This document shows, piece after piece, positions 9,293-19,474 of a stretch of 53,333 nucleotides of DNA. The translations under genes were made by a program, and so were the position numbers. The notes below the pieces were generated by a model that was not told the origin of the DNA, did not search any database, and saw only the letters and a program-made list of their open reading frames with translations. Origin of the DNA: Pseudomonas sp. GOM6 (GTDB lineage Bacteria; Pseudomonadota; Gammaproteobacteria; Pseudomonadales; Pseudomonadaceae); contig NZ_JARPUS010000022.1 of assembly GCF_029537485.1 (NCBI RefSeq), forward strand, positions 1-53,333, written 5' to 3'. How positions within the stretch are numbered: the first letter of the stretch is position 1; each line of letters opens with the position of its first letter.

Positions 9293-10510
9293 TTAGGAAG
9301 GCTGGTAGTCGGTGTTGAGGGTGGCGATCAGGCGAACCTGCTCTTCGTAGGTCTTGGCGAAGTCGCGGGCGAACAGGCGCTGGCTCCAGTCGTCGTCCTT
9401 CTCCAGCGCGCGGAAGTGGCGCTGGTAGGCACGCCAGCGACTGCCGGCGGTGGCGATCAGCGGCTTGCGTTCCTGCTCGAAGCGCAGGGCGAGCTGCTCG
9501 GGGGCGAACTGCTCGAACAGGCCCTGCACTGCCGTGCGACTGGCGGCGTACAGCGCCACCTGGTGTGCCTGCAGGTCACGGAAGGCGCGGCCCACGGCCT
9601 GTTCGGCGGGCAGCTGGCCGGGCTTGTTGCCGCGCAGCAGGGCGCTGAGGGTTTCGCCGGCATCGCCGACCTGCTTGAGCGGGTTGTTGCCGGCGCTCTG
9701 CACGGTGGTCAGGGCCAGGCGCAGCTCGTTCTTCAGCTCGCTGCGGGTGCGCAGGCTCTGCTGCAGGCCGCCGACGCTCTGTTTGAGCAGGCGTGCAGCC
9801 TGCACGGCCAGGGCTTCGCGCGCGGCCGCATCGAGATCGTCGAGCTTGACTCCGAGGGCCTCGCCGAAACGCTGCCAGAAACCGTCCGGCAGTGGCTCGG
9901 CGGCAGGGGCCGGGCGCGGCTGTGGCTGGGGCGGCGCCACGGGTTCGGGGGTGACGTCCTCGACCAGCTCGGGCACCAGCAGGCTTTCCATGTCGATGCG
10001 CGCGTACTGGGTGCGTGCCTGCTGTTCTTCTGGCGACTGCACCAGGCCGGCGAACTCGTCCAGCGGGGTGTAGCCGCGTGGTTGCTGCTGCAGGGCGGCG
10101 ATGGGGTCGAGGTCGAGGAAGGCGTCGTCGGGGATGATGCTGCCGGCGTGCTGGCGCTGGCCGATGCTGTCCTCGAACTGCGACGGGTCCTGCAGCACGC
10201 GGGCGCGGATCTCCAGTTCGCCGAGGCAGTAGACGTTGCCGTGTTCGATGCGCTGCGGCTCGCCCTTGGGCAGGCGGGCGCCGCTGTCCTTGAGGGTCAC
10301 GCCGTTGCTGCTGGTGTCGGTCAGGTAGAAGTGACCGTCGGCGTAGCTGACCTGGGCGTGGCGGTTGGAGAGGATGCGCTTGCTGTCCGGGATGGCCCAG
10401 TCGCAGTCCTCGCCACGCCCGATCACGCCGCCGGCCTTGAGGAAGCTCTTGCTGGTCAGCAGGCCCGGGGCGTACTGCTGGGCGCTGACGATATCGAATA
10501 CCAGTTCCAT
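9293..10510 (-). CDS. fha: T6SS FHA-domain protein (Fha2/TagH family)
   Basis: A 405-residue cytoplasmic protein. The forkhead-associated domain fills about residues 20-105: GRGEDCDWAIPD, SNRHAQVSY and the DTSSNGV turn hold the phosphothreonine-contact Arg, Ser and Asn positions. The C-terminal half carries the conserved T6SS FHA region ending near GSRWRAYQRHFRALEKDDDWSQRLFARDFAKTY-type sequence. FHA domains bind phosphothreonine, so this is the likely target or sensor of the Stk1/Stp1 pair encoded in the same cluster; that link is inferred from P. aeruginosa. The linker (about 110-250) is rich in Pro and Gln. Confidence 0.92.
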   Translation of the reverse strand: MELVFDIVSAQQYAPGLLTSKSFLKAGGVIGRGEDCDWAIPDSKRILSNRHAQVSYADGHFYLTDTSSNGVTLKDSGARLPKGEPQRIEHGNVYCLGELEIRARVLQDPSQFEDSIGQRQHAGSIIPDDAFLDLDPIAALQQQPRGYTPLDEFAGLVQSPEEQQARTQYARIDMESLLVPELVEDVTPEPVAPPQPQPRPAPAAEPLPDGFWQRFGEALGVKLDDLDAAAREALAVQAARLLKQSVGGLQQSLRTRSELKNELRLALTTVQSAGNNPLKQVGDAGETLSALLRGNKPGQLPAEQAVGRAFRDLQAHQVALYAASRTAVQGLFEQFAPEQLALRFEQERKPLIATAGSRWRAYQRHFRALEKDDDWSQRLFARDFAKTYEEQVRLIATLNTDYQPS

Positions 10511-10528
10511 GGTAGGGGCTCCTTGCGC

Positions 10529-10663
10529 TCAGTCGTCGCGCTGTTGCACTTGCGAGTCGCCCAGCGGGCGATAGTCGTCGTCGCTGGACTTGTAGTTGCC
10601 ATTGCAGCCGGCCAGGCCGAGCAGGGCGGCGAGCAGGGTGAGTGTCAGTAGGCGGTGGGACAT
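10529..10663 (-). CDS. 44-residue lipoprotein, OrfX-like
   Basis: A short gene with ATG at 10663 and TGA at 10531-10529. The product has a basic N-terminus, a hydrophobic stretch and a clear lipobox LAGC with Cys at position 20, leaving a mature lipopeptide of only 25 residues, rich in Asp, Gln and Arg. Asn at +2 and Gly at +3 suggest outer-membrane sorting. It lies 18 bases upstream of fha and matches the position of the small orfX (PA1664) in the H2-T6SS cluster. Function unknown; possibly an accessory to the TssJ/TssM complex. Confidence 0.75.
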   Translation of the reverse strand: MSHRLLTLTLLAALLGLAGCNGNYKSSDDDYRPLGDSQVQQRDD

Positions 10664-10700
10664 CGCGGGTTCTCCACTGGCGTTTTTGAGGAAGTCGGAT

Positions 10701-11063
10701 TCAGGCGGTCACTGGCGATAGCCGGGGGCCGTAGCGGTTGTCTTTGGGCTGACCCGGCCAGAGCAGCAGCGGCCAGATGATGCCTAACAGCACTACCAGC
10801 ACCCCGCTGGTGCCCATGTCATGCAGGCGGCGGATACCCAGGCAGAGGCCGGCGGCGAAGATGTAGAAGAGTGCGGCAGCGGCGAGTAGCTCGTCGCCAA
10901 TGTCAGTCCAGGACTGCGGAAGAAGTTGGGCGAGCAGGACTGCGAAAACCAGTGCCCACCAGCTCCAGATCGAGAACAGCAGGTACTTGAGGCGACCGAT
11001 GCGCCCGCTGGAAACCAGCGGCTCCAGGGTCAGCAGAAACAGAATGTCCTTGGCTTTGCTCAT
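10701..11063 (-). CDS. DUF805 membrane protein within the T6SS cluster
   Basis: A 120-residue integral membrane protein. Segments visible: GRIGRLKYLLFSIWSW followed by a long hydrophobic helix, a second helix around LLAAAALFYIFAAGLCLG, the DUF805 signature RRLHDMG, then a hydrophobic stretch GVLVVLLGIIWPLLLW and a C-terminal NRYGP motif. These features are typical of DUF805, a family of unknown function. It reads with the T6SS genes, 12 bases after the sigma-54 activator's stop and 37 bases before the orfX start. I know of no such gene in the P. aeruginosa H2 locus, so it is probably a local addition. Confidence 0.8.
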   Translation of the reverse strand: MSKAKDILFLLTLEPLVSSGRIGRLKYLLFSIWSWWALVFAVLLAQLLPQSWTDIGDELLAAAALFYIFAAGLCLGIRRLHDMGTSGVLVVLLGIIWPLLLWPGQPKDNRYGPRLSPVTA

Positions 11064-11075
11064 GAGTGTTCTTCC

Positions 11076-12600
<1,525 letters not shown>

Positions 12601-12614
<14 letters not shown>

Positions 12615-15180
12615 AGCTCAGCGCTCCTTCGCCGTCCAGGGTGGCGTGCACGCGGGTGATGTGGCTGCCGCTGGCCATGGCGTCCAGCAGGCGGTCGGCG
12701 ATCTGCGGCAGCAGGCTCTGCTCCAGCAGCTGGTCGATCAACCGCGCGCCGCTGTCGCTGCGGGTGCAGCGCTCGGCCAGATGCTCGATCAGCGCCGGGC
12801 TGTGGCTGAAGTCCAGCCGGCGCTTGCCCAGGCGTTGAGCGAGGCGCTGCAACTTGAGTTCGATCAGCTCGCGCAGCACAGCCCCGGCCACCGGGTAGTA
12901 AGGCACCACGCGCATGCGTGCCAGCAACGCCGGCTTGAAGTGACGACTGAGGGTCGGGCGGATCGCCTCTTCCAGTTGCTCCACCGGCGGCCGTTGCTCG
13001 CCGGCGCAATGTGCCTCGATCTGCTCGCTGGCCAGGTTGGAGGTGAGCAGGATCAGGCAGTTGCGGAAGTTGATCTCGCGGCCCTCGCCGTCGTTGGCCA
13101 CGCCCTTGTCGAAGATCTGATAGAAGACGTTCATCACGTCCGGGTCGGCCTTCTCCACCTCGTCGAGGAGGATCACCGAGTAGGGTTTCTGCCGCACCGC
13201 CTCGGTGAGCATGCCGCCCTCGCCATAGCCGACATAACCGGGTGGCGCGCCGATCAGGCGGGAGACGGTGTGCTTCTCCTGGAACTCGGACATGTTGATG
13301 GTAGTGAGGAAGCGCTCGCCGCCATACAGCAGGTCGGCCAGGGCCAGGGCCGTCTCGGTCTTGCCCACGCCGCTGGGGCCGACCAGGAGGAACACGCCGG
13401 CCGGTGCGTCGTCCTTGTTCAGCCCGGCAGCGCTGGCGCGCATGGCGCGGTCGAGCACCTGCACCGCCTGCTCCTGGCCGCGCACGCGGGCGCGCAGGTC
13501 GCTGGCGAAGCTGGCCACCTTGGCGTTGTGCTCGCGGGCCAGCTGGCTCAATGGCACGCCGGTCCAGTGGCTGATCACCTCGGCCACCAGGCGCGGACAG
13601 ACTTCGAAGCTGACCAGGCGTTCGGCAGTCTGGGCATCGCCGAGTTCGGCCTGCACGTCGCGCAGCTCGCACTCCAGGGCGGCCAGCTCGTCCTGGTTGT
13701 CGCTCGCGCGTGCTTCGGCGCATTGCTGGCGCAGTTCGAGCAGACGCTCGGCCAACTGGCGCTGGGCGCTCCAGCGCGCGTCGATCTGCTCCAGCTCCAC
13801 GGTGGCTTCGGCCAGGCGTTGTTCCAGCGCGGCCAGCGCCGCTTCGTCGATATTCAGGCCGGCCTGCAGGTCGCGACGCAGGGCCAGGCGCTGGCGCTCG
13901 CCTTCGGCCAGCTCGCCGCGCAGACGCTCCAGGGCCTGCGGCGCGGCGGCCAGGCTGATGCGTACACGGGCGCAGGCGGTGTCCAGCACGTCCACCGCCT
14001 TGTCCGGCAGCTGACGACCGGCCAGGTAGCGGGCGGACAGCTCGGCGGCGGCGACCACGGCGTCGTCGCGCAGGTAGATGCCGTGGCTCTTCTCGTACAC
14101 CGGGGCCAGGCCACGGAGGATGGTCACGGCTTCCTGCACGGTCGGTTCGTGCAGCTGCACCGGCTGGAAGCGCCGGGCCAGGGCCGGGTCCTTCTCGAAG
14201 TACTTCTTGTACTCGCTCCAAGTGGTGGCGGCGATGGTGCGCAGCTCGCCACGGGCCAGGGCCGGCTTGAGCAGGTTGGCGGCGTCCGAGCCGCCGGCCT
14301 GGGCGCCGGCGCCGATCAGGGTGTGGGCTTCGTCGATGAAGAGGATGGTCGGCTTGGCGGCGCCCTTCACTTCATCGATGACGCCTTGCAGGCGGCGCTC
14401 GAACTCGCCCTTCACGCTGGCACCAGCCTGCAGCAGGCCCATGTCCAGGCACAGCAGCTCGACGCCCTTGAGCACGTCCGGCACTTCGCCGGCGGCGATG
14501 CGCAGGGCCAGGCCTTCGACGATGGCGCTTTTACCGACGCCCGCCTCGCCGACCACGATCGGGTTGTTCTTTCGGCGGCGAGCGAGGATGTCGATCATCT
14601 GGCGGATCGAGTCGTCGCGGCACAGCACCGGGTCGAGCTTGCCGTCGCGGGCGCGCTGGGTGAAGTTGTGGGTGAAACGCTGCAGATTGGATTCGCCGGG
14701 CGCCACCGGCTTACCGGCGGCGGCTTGCGACTGTTGGCTCAGGGCGAAATCGCGCATGCGCTCGGCGTCGATCTTCGCCAGCAGCGGCTGGTAGCGGGTG
14801 CCGGCGTAGCGCAGAGGGTTGCGCAGCAGGGCCAGGAGCAGCGCGGCCTGTTCGATCTGGCTGGCGCCCAGCTCGAGATTGGCGACCAGCAGCGCGTCCT
14901 GCAGCCACTGCACCAGTTCGGCGGAGAACACCGGGTTGCGCGACTCGCTGGCCTCGCCGCGTGGTTGCAGGGTGGCGGCCAGTTCGCCGGCGTCCACCTC
15001 GGCGTCCTGCAGGGCACGGGCTAGCAGGCCGTCGCGACGTTCGAGCAGGCCGAGCAGCAGGTCTTCGACCAGGATCTTGCTGCCGCCGCGCTGCAGGCAG
15101 CGTTCGGCGGCGGCTTCGAGTTCGCGGCGGGTCTCGGCGTCCAGTGCCTGGACCAGCTGTTGTAGGTCGACGTTGATCAT
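12601..15180 (-). CDS. clpV: T6SS sheath-disassembly ATPase ClpV (TssH)
   Basis: An 859-residue AAA+ protein of the ClpB/ClpV group. The N-terminal domain (1-150) holds the helix region that recognises contracted TssB. The first ATPase module has Walker A GEAGVGKSA near 208-216. A coiled middle domain rich in Leu, Glu and Arg spans about 400-500. The second module has Walker A GPSGVGKTE near 600. The ATG at 15180 (MINVDLQQLV) is chosen because the frame further upstream has no ClpV-like sequence; it follows the tssG stop by 14 bases. ClpV recycles the contracted TssB/TssC sheath. Confidence 0.96.
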
Positions 15181-15194
15181 CGTTCTCTCTTTCC

Positions 15195-16202
15195 CTAGTG
15201 AGTCTTGCTGCCGATGGTGACCACACCGTCGGCCTGTTCGTGGCCCAGCCAGCTGGTCCAGCCCAGGTGGCAGGGGTTGTCTGCGCCGATGCGCAGCTCG
15301 CGGATTTCCTCGTGGCGCAGGGCCAGGCGGATGTCGTAGTCCAGCGGGTCGCGCAGGGTGAAGCGCACCAGCGCGCACAGTGGCTGGTAGCCGCTGCCGA
15401 TCGGCAGGAATTCGTGGAAGCGCTCCCAGCTCAGCTGGCGGATGTGGATGCGGAACTTGCCGCCGCGGTCGCGCACCGCTTCGCCCAGCACCAGGCTCTC
15501 GCCCAGCTGGCTGTTGGCCAGGCCCAGGCGGTTGCGCTGCTCGGCGATGATCTCGACGCGGCGCTCGACGCACTGCTCGATGCGCAGGTCGGCATGCTTG
15601 AAGTAGTAGCGCAGCACCGACTCGATCAGCGCCGCCGAGTGGGCACGCAGGCTGAGCAGGCCGAGGTAGGGCAGCAGGCGGCGCCAGTTGAGGTCTTCGC
15701 TGGCGCGCATCTGTTCGCCGCCCAGGCCGATCAGGGCGAACAGCCGTGCCGAGAAGGCGTCGCGGGCGCCGGCATCGTAGTGCGCGTAGTAGCGGTATTT
15801 ACGCCAGATCGGCAGGAGCAGGCGCTGCAAACGGTCATTGAACAGGTCGAGGAAGTCGCGGGTGGTGTTGCCGTCCGGACCGTCACCGAGCGCCTGCTCG
15901 CTGTAGAAGGCGGGCAGCGGCGAGCCGGCACCGAACAGGCCGACCAGGTTGATGCGCAGGCGCGCGCGCAGCTCGCCGTGCTCCTCGAAGAACTCCAGGC
16001 GATCGCTGTCGCTGCCGGGGAAGCCCAGGCTGGGGTTGGCCTGGAACTCCAGGCGCTCGTACAGCGCCTCCTCATCCAGTTCGGGATGAGCGGCGCGCAG
16101 GCGTTCCAGTACCCGCAATACGCCTTGAAAGAGGCTGTATTCGCGGATGCCGGAGCTGAATTTGCTCAAAGCAGGGGCTGTTGCCCCATGCGCGGCGTCC
16201 AT
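15195..16202 (-). CDS. tssG: T6SS baseplate protein TssG
   Basis: A 335-residue protein with TssG-type sequence: a start region around the helix FQGVLRVLERL, LRINLVGLFGAGSPLP, and WRKYRYYAHYDAGARDAFSARLFALIGL. Length is normal for the family. TssG pairs with two TssF copies and TssE to form each baseplate wedge. The ATG at 16202 overlaps the last 37 bases of tssF, so translation is probably coupled. It is followed 14 bases later by clpV. Confidence 0.95.
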   Translation of the reverse strand: MDAAHGATAPALSKFSSGIREYSLFQGVLRVLERLRAAHPELDEEALYERLEFQANPSLGFPGSDSDRLEFFEEHGELRARLRINLVGLFGAGSPLPAFYSEQALGDGPDGNTTRDFLDLFNDRLQRLLLPIWRKYRYYAHYDAGARDAFSARLFALIGLGGEQMRASEDLNWRRLLPYLGLLSLRAHSAALIESVLRYYFKHADLRIEQCVERRVEIIAEQRNRLGLANSQLGESLVLGEAVRDRGGKFRIHIRQLSWERFHEFLPIGSGYQPLCALVRFTLRDPLDYDIRLALRHEEIRELRIGADNPCHLGWTSWLGHEQADGVVTIGSKTH

Positions 16203-17956
16203 TGGTACACCTCTCCCTGTGTGCTCTGTACGCGCAGCTCGTGGTAGCTGTTGAGGCTGGCGTAGAGGGCGAAAAACTCATTGAGTACCGAGGCGAACAG
16301 GAACAGGTCCCCTTCGCCCAGGTAGCCATCCGGATCCATGGTCAGTTCGGTGCGTACGCCGCGAATCGGCAGGCCGCGATGCAGGCGGTCGACGTGCTGA
16401 TGGGCGATCTTCTTCAGGCCGCCGAGCATGCGCTGGCTGACCTTGAGCGCGTGCTGGTCGTAGTGGCGCGGCAGGTCGTAGGTCTCCAGGATGACCTTGA
16501 GCGCCTCGACGTCGGCCAGCGACAGGTAGTTCAGCGACATGTTGGAGATCAGCTTCCACAGATAGTCGCGGTGCAGCGGCGGCGCATAGCTCGGGGTGAC
16601 GGCGCCGATATTGCGGAAGGTGAGGAACTCCGGGGTGTCCTCGCTGGGTAGGCAGATATCACCCGGCTTGAGCTGGCGCGCCAGGCTCTGGTTGGTACAG
16701 GTCAGCTCGATGGACAGGGTCTCCTGCACCTCGCCGTTGCGCGCGCCGAAGCTCAGCCAGGTTTCCAGGCCGTCGCCGAGTAGCGAGGGTTGCTGGCGCA
16801 CGCTGTAGTGCGGGCGCGCGCGCGGCTGGTCGAAGCTGGTGTCGTGCTCGAACGACTCGAACGGCACGTACTCCTCGTAGCCCATGCCACCGGGCTTCCA
16901 GCCCGTCACCCGGTCCACCGAGAACACCCCGCAGTGCTGCGGGTCGAGCTCGGCCGGCAGCAGCAGGTACTGGTCCTGCTTGCCGTCCAGGCGGATCGGA
17001 ATGGCGTCGTGGGCGAACAGGTTGACCACCGGCGCGCAGTACAGGCGCACGTTGTCCTGAGTCGGGCGGATGCGCTGCAGGCCGGTCTTGCGGATATCGA
17101 AGCGCAGTTCCAGGCCGCGGGCGCGCTCCAGCACCTCGGCGGGCTGGCGGCCGATGGCCTCCAGGCCCTTGAGGTCGACGAACAGGAACTTGTCCTGGAA
17201 GGCGAAGTATTCCTGCAGGTGGCGATAGCCGCGGAAGGTGTTGTGCGGGTAGGGGATCAGCGCCTGTTCTTCGCTGAAGCCGACCGCCTCGACCTGATTG
17301 GCCGCCAGGCCGATGGTCGGTAGCGGCAGGCCGTAGTCGTCCGTCAGCGCCTGGCCGGCGTCGTCCAGCAGCACCAGATGGATGCCCCCGAGATGACGCA
17401 GCAGGCCGAGGTAGAGCAGCTGGGCGATATAGCGCTCGCCGGCCAGGTGCAGGCGCAGCTGCTTGAGGCCGACCTCGCCGAGGTGACCGTCGGCGCTCAT
17501 GGCCAGGCGCAGGCTGAGCAGCGCGCCATCGCCCTTCACCGAATAGTCCAGGCCGCTCAGCGCCAGCGGCAGCACTTCTGTCGCGTAGGCGGTGCGGAAG
17601 CGGCAGGTCACACCTTCGATGGCCTTGGCCTCCACTGGCGTATGGCGCGGAACCTGCAGGGCCGGGCCGGGGCGCTTGAGCGGGTCGAACTGCAGCATGC
17701 TGAAGGCCGGCAGCGGGCGCATGTAGTTCGGCCACAGCAGGTGCATCAGCGAATGAGTCAGCTCCGGCAGCTCGTCATCGAGCTTCTGCCGCAGGCGCCC
17801 GGTGAGAAAGGCGAAGCCCTCTAGCAGGCGCTCCACATCCGGATCACGCCCGGCCTGACCGAGAAACGGCGCCAACGCCGGACTGCGCTCGGAAAAGCGC
17901 TTGCCCAGTTGGCGCAGGGCGGAGAGTTCGCTCTGGTAGTGGTGGTTGAAGGACAT
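16166..17956 (-). CDS. tssF: T6SS baseplate protein TssF
   Basis: A 596-residue protein starting MSFNHHYQSELSALRQLGKRF, the standard TssF N-terminus, with RDPDVERLLEGFAFLTGRLRQKLDDE and the PHNTFRGYRHLQEYF motif further on. The ATG at 17956 is preferred over a longer upstream reading because it matches the family start and because it overlaps the stop of the preceding lipoprotein gene (TAATG). It forms the baseplate wedge with TssG and TssE. In most H2-type clusters tssF directly follows tssE; here four foreign-looking genes intervene. Confidence 0.95.
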   Translation of the reverse strand: MSFNHHYQSELSALRQLGKRFSERSPALAPFLGQAGRDPDVERLLEGFAFLTGRLRQKLDDELPELTHSLMHLLWPNYMRPLPAFSMLQFDPLKRPGPALQVPRHTPVEAKAIEGVTCRFRTAYATEVLPLALSGLDYSVKGDGALLSLRLAMSADGHLGEVGLKQLRLHLAGERYIAQLLYLGLLRHLGGIHLVLLDDAGQALTDDYGLPLPTIGLAANQVEAVGFSEEQALIPYPHNTFRGYRHLQEYFAFQDKFLFVDLKGLEAIGRQPAEVLERARGLELRFDIRKTGLQRIRPTQDNVRLYCAPVVNLFAHDAIPIRLDGKQDQYLLLPAELDPQHCGVFSVDRVTGWKPGGMGYEEYVPFESFEHDTSFDQPRARPHYSVRQQPSLLGDGLETWLSFGARNGEVQETLSIELTCTNQSLARQLKPGDICLPSEDTPEFLTFRNIGAVTPSYAPPLHRDYLWKLISNMSLNYLSLADVEALKVILETYDLPRHYDQHALKVSQRMLGGLKKIAHQHVDRLHRGLPIRGVRTELTMDPDGYLGEGDLFLFASVLNEFFALYASLNSYHELRVQSTQGEVYQWTPRMGQQPLL

Positions 17957-18420
17957 TAGTGGGCCTGCTCCTTGGCCGATTCGATACAGCGCCAGAGATC
18001 CTCTGTGGAGTCTTCTTGCGAGACTGCGATGTGCTTCGGCTGCAGCGTGATGGGCGGCAGCTTGATTGGCGTCGACGAGCACCAATGCATGTTCATCCAG
18101 ATGCAGTGGCGCGTTTGGTAGCCGGGGGCGCTGATCGACAGCGTGGTGCCGCAGCGCGGCGCATCCGCCAGCAGGGCGAACAGGCGATAGTCGTTATGCT
18201 CGTCGAAGGCAAAGCGGCCCTCGGCGTCGCTGCGGGTTTCGTAGCGCCAGGACTCGTCGCTGCCGATATTCAGCTCGATCCTGGCGCCCACCATCGCCTG
18301 GCCCGTTTCGGCGGACAGCACACGGCCCTCGATGGCCGGGTTGCGGGTGACCGAGTGGGGGTAGGGTACGCAGGCGCTAAAAATCAAAGGCGCTGCACAG
18401 GAGATTGCCAAATGGGCCAT
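17956..18420 (-). CDS. Lipoprotein with carboxypeptidase-regulatory-like domain, in T6SS cassette
   Basis: A 154-residue product starting at the ATG at 18420, with GGAG about 8 bases upstream. The signal peptide ends in the lipobox FSAC. The mature part begins with a beta-rich segment AIEGRVLSAETGQAMVGARIEL and a SDAEGRFAFDEH turn, typical of transthyretin-like/carboxypeptidase-regulatory folds. A Cys-containing region (CGTT, RHCIW, HWCSS) follows. The stop overlaps the tssF start (TAATG). It belongs to the PAAR cassette. Role unknown: a second immunity protein or a periplasmic accessory are the obvious options. Confidence 0.65.
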   Translation of the reverse strand: MAHLAISCAAPLIFSACVPYPHSVTRNPAIEGRVLSAETGQAMVGARIELNIGSDESWRYETRSDAEGRFAFDEHNDYRLFALLADAPRCGTTLSISAPGYQTRHCIWMNMHWCSSTPIKLPPITLQPKHIAVSQEDSTEDLWRCIESAKEQAH

Positions 18421-18424
18421 CGCC

Positions 18425-18802
18425 TTACTCCGCGAGAATAGAGCTGCCATCTCTGTTCTCCAGGCGAAGCTGCTGGCCATTTTTGAGCTCGACGGTATCC
18501 CCACCGTAGTAGCCGAGGAAGTCACTGCTGGTCAGGGCTTGGCCCTGCCCGTTTACCCAACCTTGGGCCCAAATAGTGCCGCTCTCATAGCGAATTTCAA
18601 CGAAGTAACGCGGCGGATCGACATCCGTAATTTCAAAGAATGAGCCACCATCCACACCCCCGCTCCACTGAGCGTTAGGGTGATCACGCAGTGGCTGTGG
18701 TGTAGCGGCAATTGGCTCCAGCTGAAGGAAGAGCACTACAGCCAACGTCAGGATGATTAGCAGTGCTGCTGCTATCAGAGATATCCACTTGAGCACCTTC
18801 AA
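18425..18802 (-). CDS. Membrane-anchored periplasmic protein, candidate immunity protein
   Basis: A 125-residue protein with one N-terminal helix (about 4-27) and a roughly 95-residue domain predicted to face the periplasm. The start is a TTG overlapping the stop of the upstream effector candidate (TTGA); a GTG two codons later is possible. I do not recognise the family. Position directly after a PAAR-linked candidate toxin, coupled translation and periplasmic placement fit an immunity protein that protects against a periplasm-acting toxin. This is inference from context. Confidence 0.6.
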   Translation of the reverse strand: MKVLKWISLIAAALLIILTLAVVLFLQLEPIAATPQPLRDHPNAQWSGGVDGGSFFEITDVDPPRYFVEIRYESGTIWAQGWVNGQGQALTSSDFLGYYGGDTVELKNGQQLRLENRDGSSILAE

Positions 18803-19473
18803 TCCGATATCTCCAGGGTGTCGTTTACATAGTCGTACTCCAGATCAGGGTTGCCGATTTGAAATTGCATCATGTAGGCACTGGGAACTACGACAGGTGG
18901 CCTAAAGGGGCTGTCCAGTCCGATGTGATCGACTAAGTCCGCGACAAAAGTCATGCAGTTGTGATCGCTGAGGTCATATGCCTTTCGTTTGGGATTAGAG
19001 TTCTCGGCCTCTTTGGCCTTGAGCCAGGCAAGCGCCTGGTCGAATACCTGACCGCGTAATACGACCCCAACAATTCGACCTGCTTGGCCGTGCTGGCTGG
19101 ATATCGCGCGCAAAGTTCTCTTCAGTGAAGACTCGATGATCATTCCGCCTTTCAGGCTTACATCCGGGATCGACCCCGAGCGTGTCTTTCCGTTAGGCCC
19201 GTATCGACCGTATTCGTAATATTTGGTTAGCCCAGTTTTACCGTTAACGATCAGGACTCCGGCGTGGCCTAGATATGGAGCTTTTTGCGAAGGAATTTTG
19301 ATTTTTCGGCCAAAGAGCTCGGCTTCGTAACCGTCGATGTGAATTAGGTAGTCAGGGAAAACCACAGGTATGACGAAGTCTTCCTGCCCTACCAGGTAAA
19401 GCCGGGCCGGCGATTGATCTTCGGATGGAGTGGTGGCAACGCTGCCTACCTTGACTGCTTGTGGTTTGGCCAT
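18799..19473 (-). CDS. Candidate T6SS effector, permuted papain-like hydrolase
   Basis: A 224-residue protein with no signal peptide. Key motifs are GHAGVLIVNG with His70, YYEYGRYG with Glu87, and HNCMTFVADLV with Cys173. The His-first, Cys-last order and the NCxxFV surroundings resemble circularly permuted NlpC/P60 enzymes (LRAT, YiiX), and similar domains end some T6SS polymorphic toxins. The ATG at 19473 is chosen because GAGG lies 8 bases upstream and it follows the PAAR stop by one base; an earlier GTG/ATG-like start would overlap PAAR by 38 bases. Likely loaded on the adjacent PAAR. If catalytic, it could cleave peptidoglycan or lipid amide/ester bonds; substrate unknown. Confidence 0.65.
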   Translation of the reverse strand: MAKPQAVKVGSVATTPSEDQSPARLYLVGQEDFVIPVVFPDYLIHIDGYEAELFGRKIKIPSQKAPYLGHAGVLIVNGKTGLTKYYEYGRYGPNGKTRSGSIPDVSLKGGMIIESSLKRTLRAISSQHGQAGRIVGVVLRGQVFDQALAWLKAKEAENSNPKRKAYDLSDHNCMTFVADLVDHIGLDSPFRPPVVVPSAYMMQFQIGNPDLEYDYVNDTLEISD

Positions 19474-19474
19474 C

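Noticed and set aside
7661..10651. 996-codon plus-strand open frame opposite tssK, tssJ and fha
   Set aside because: It is antisense to three well-recognised T6SS genes. Its Val/Ala/Gln/Gly-rich product is the usual mirror image of GC-rich coding DNA.
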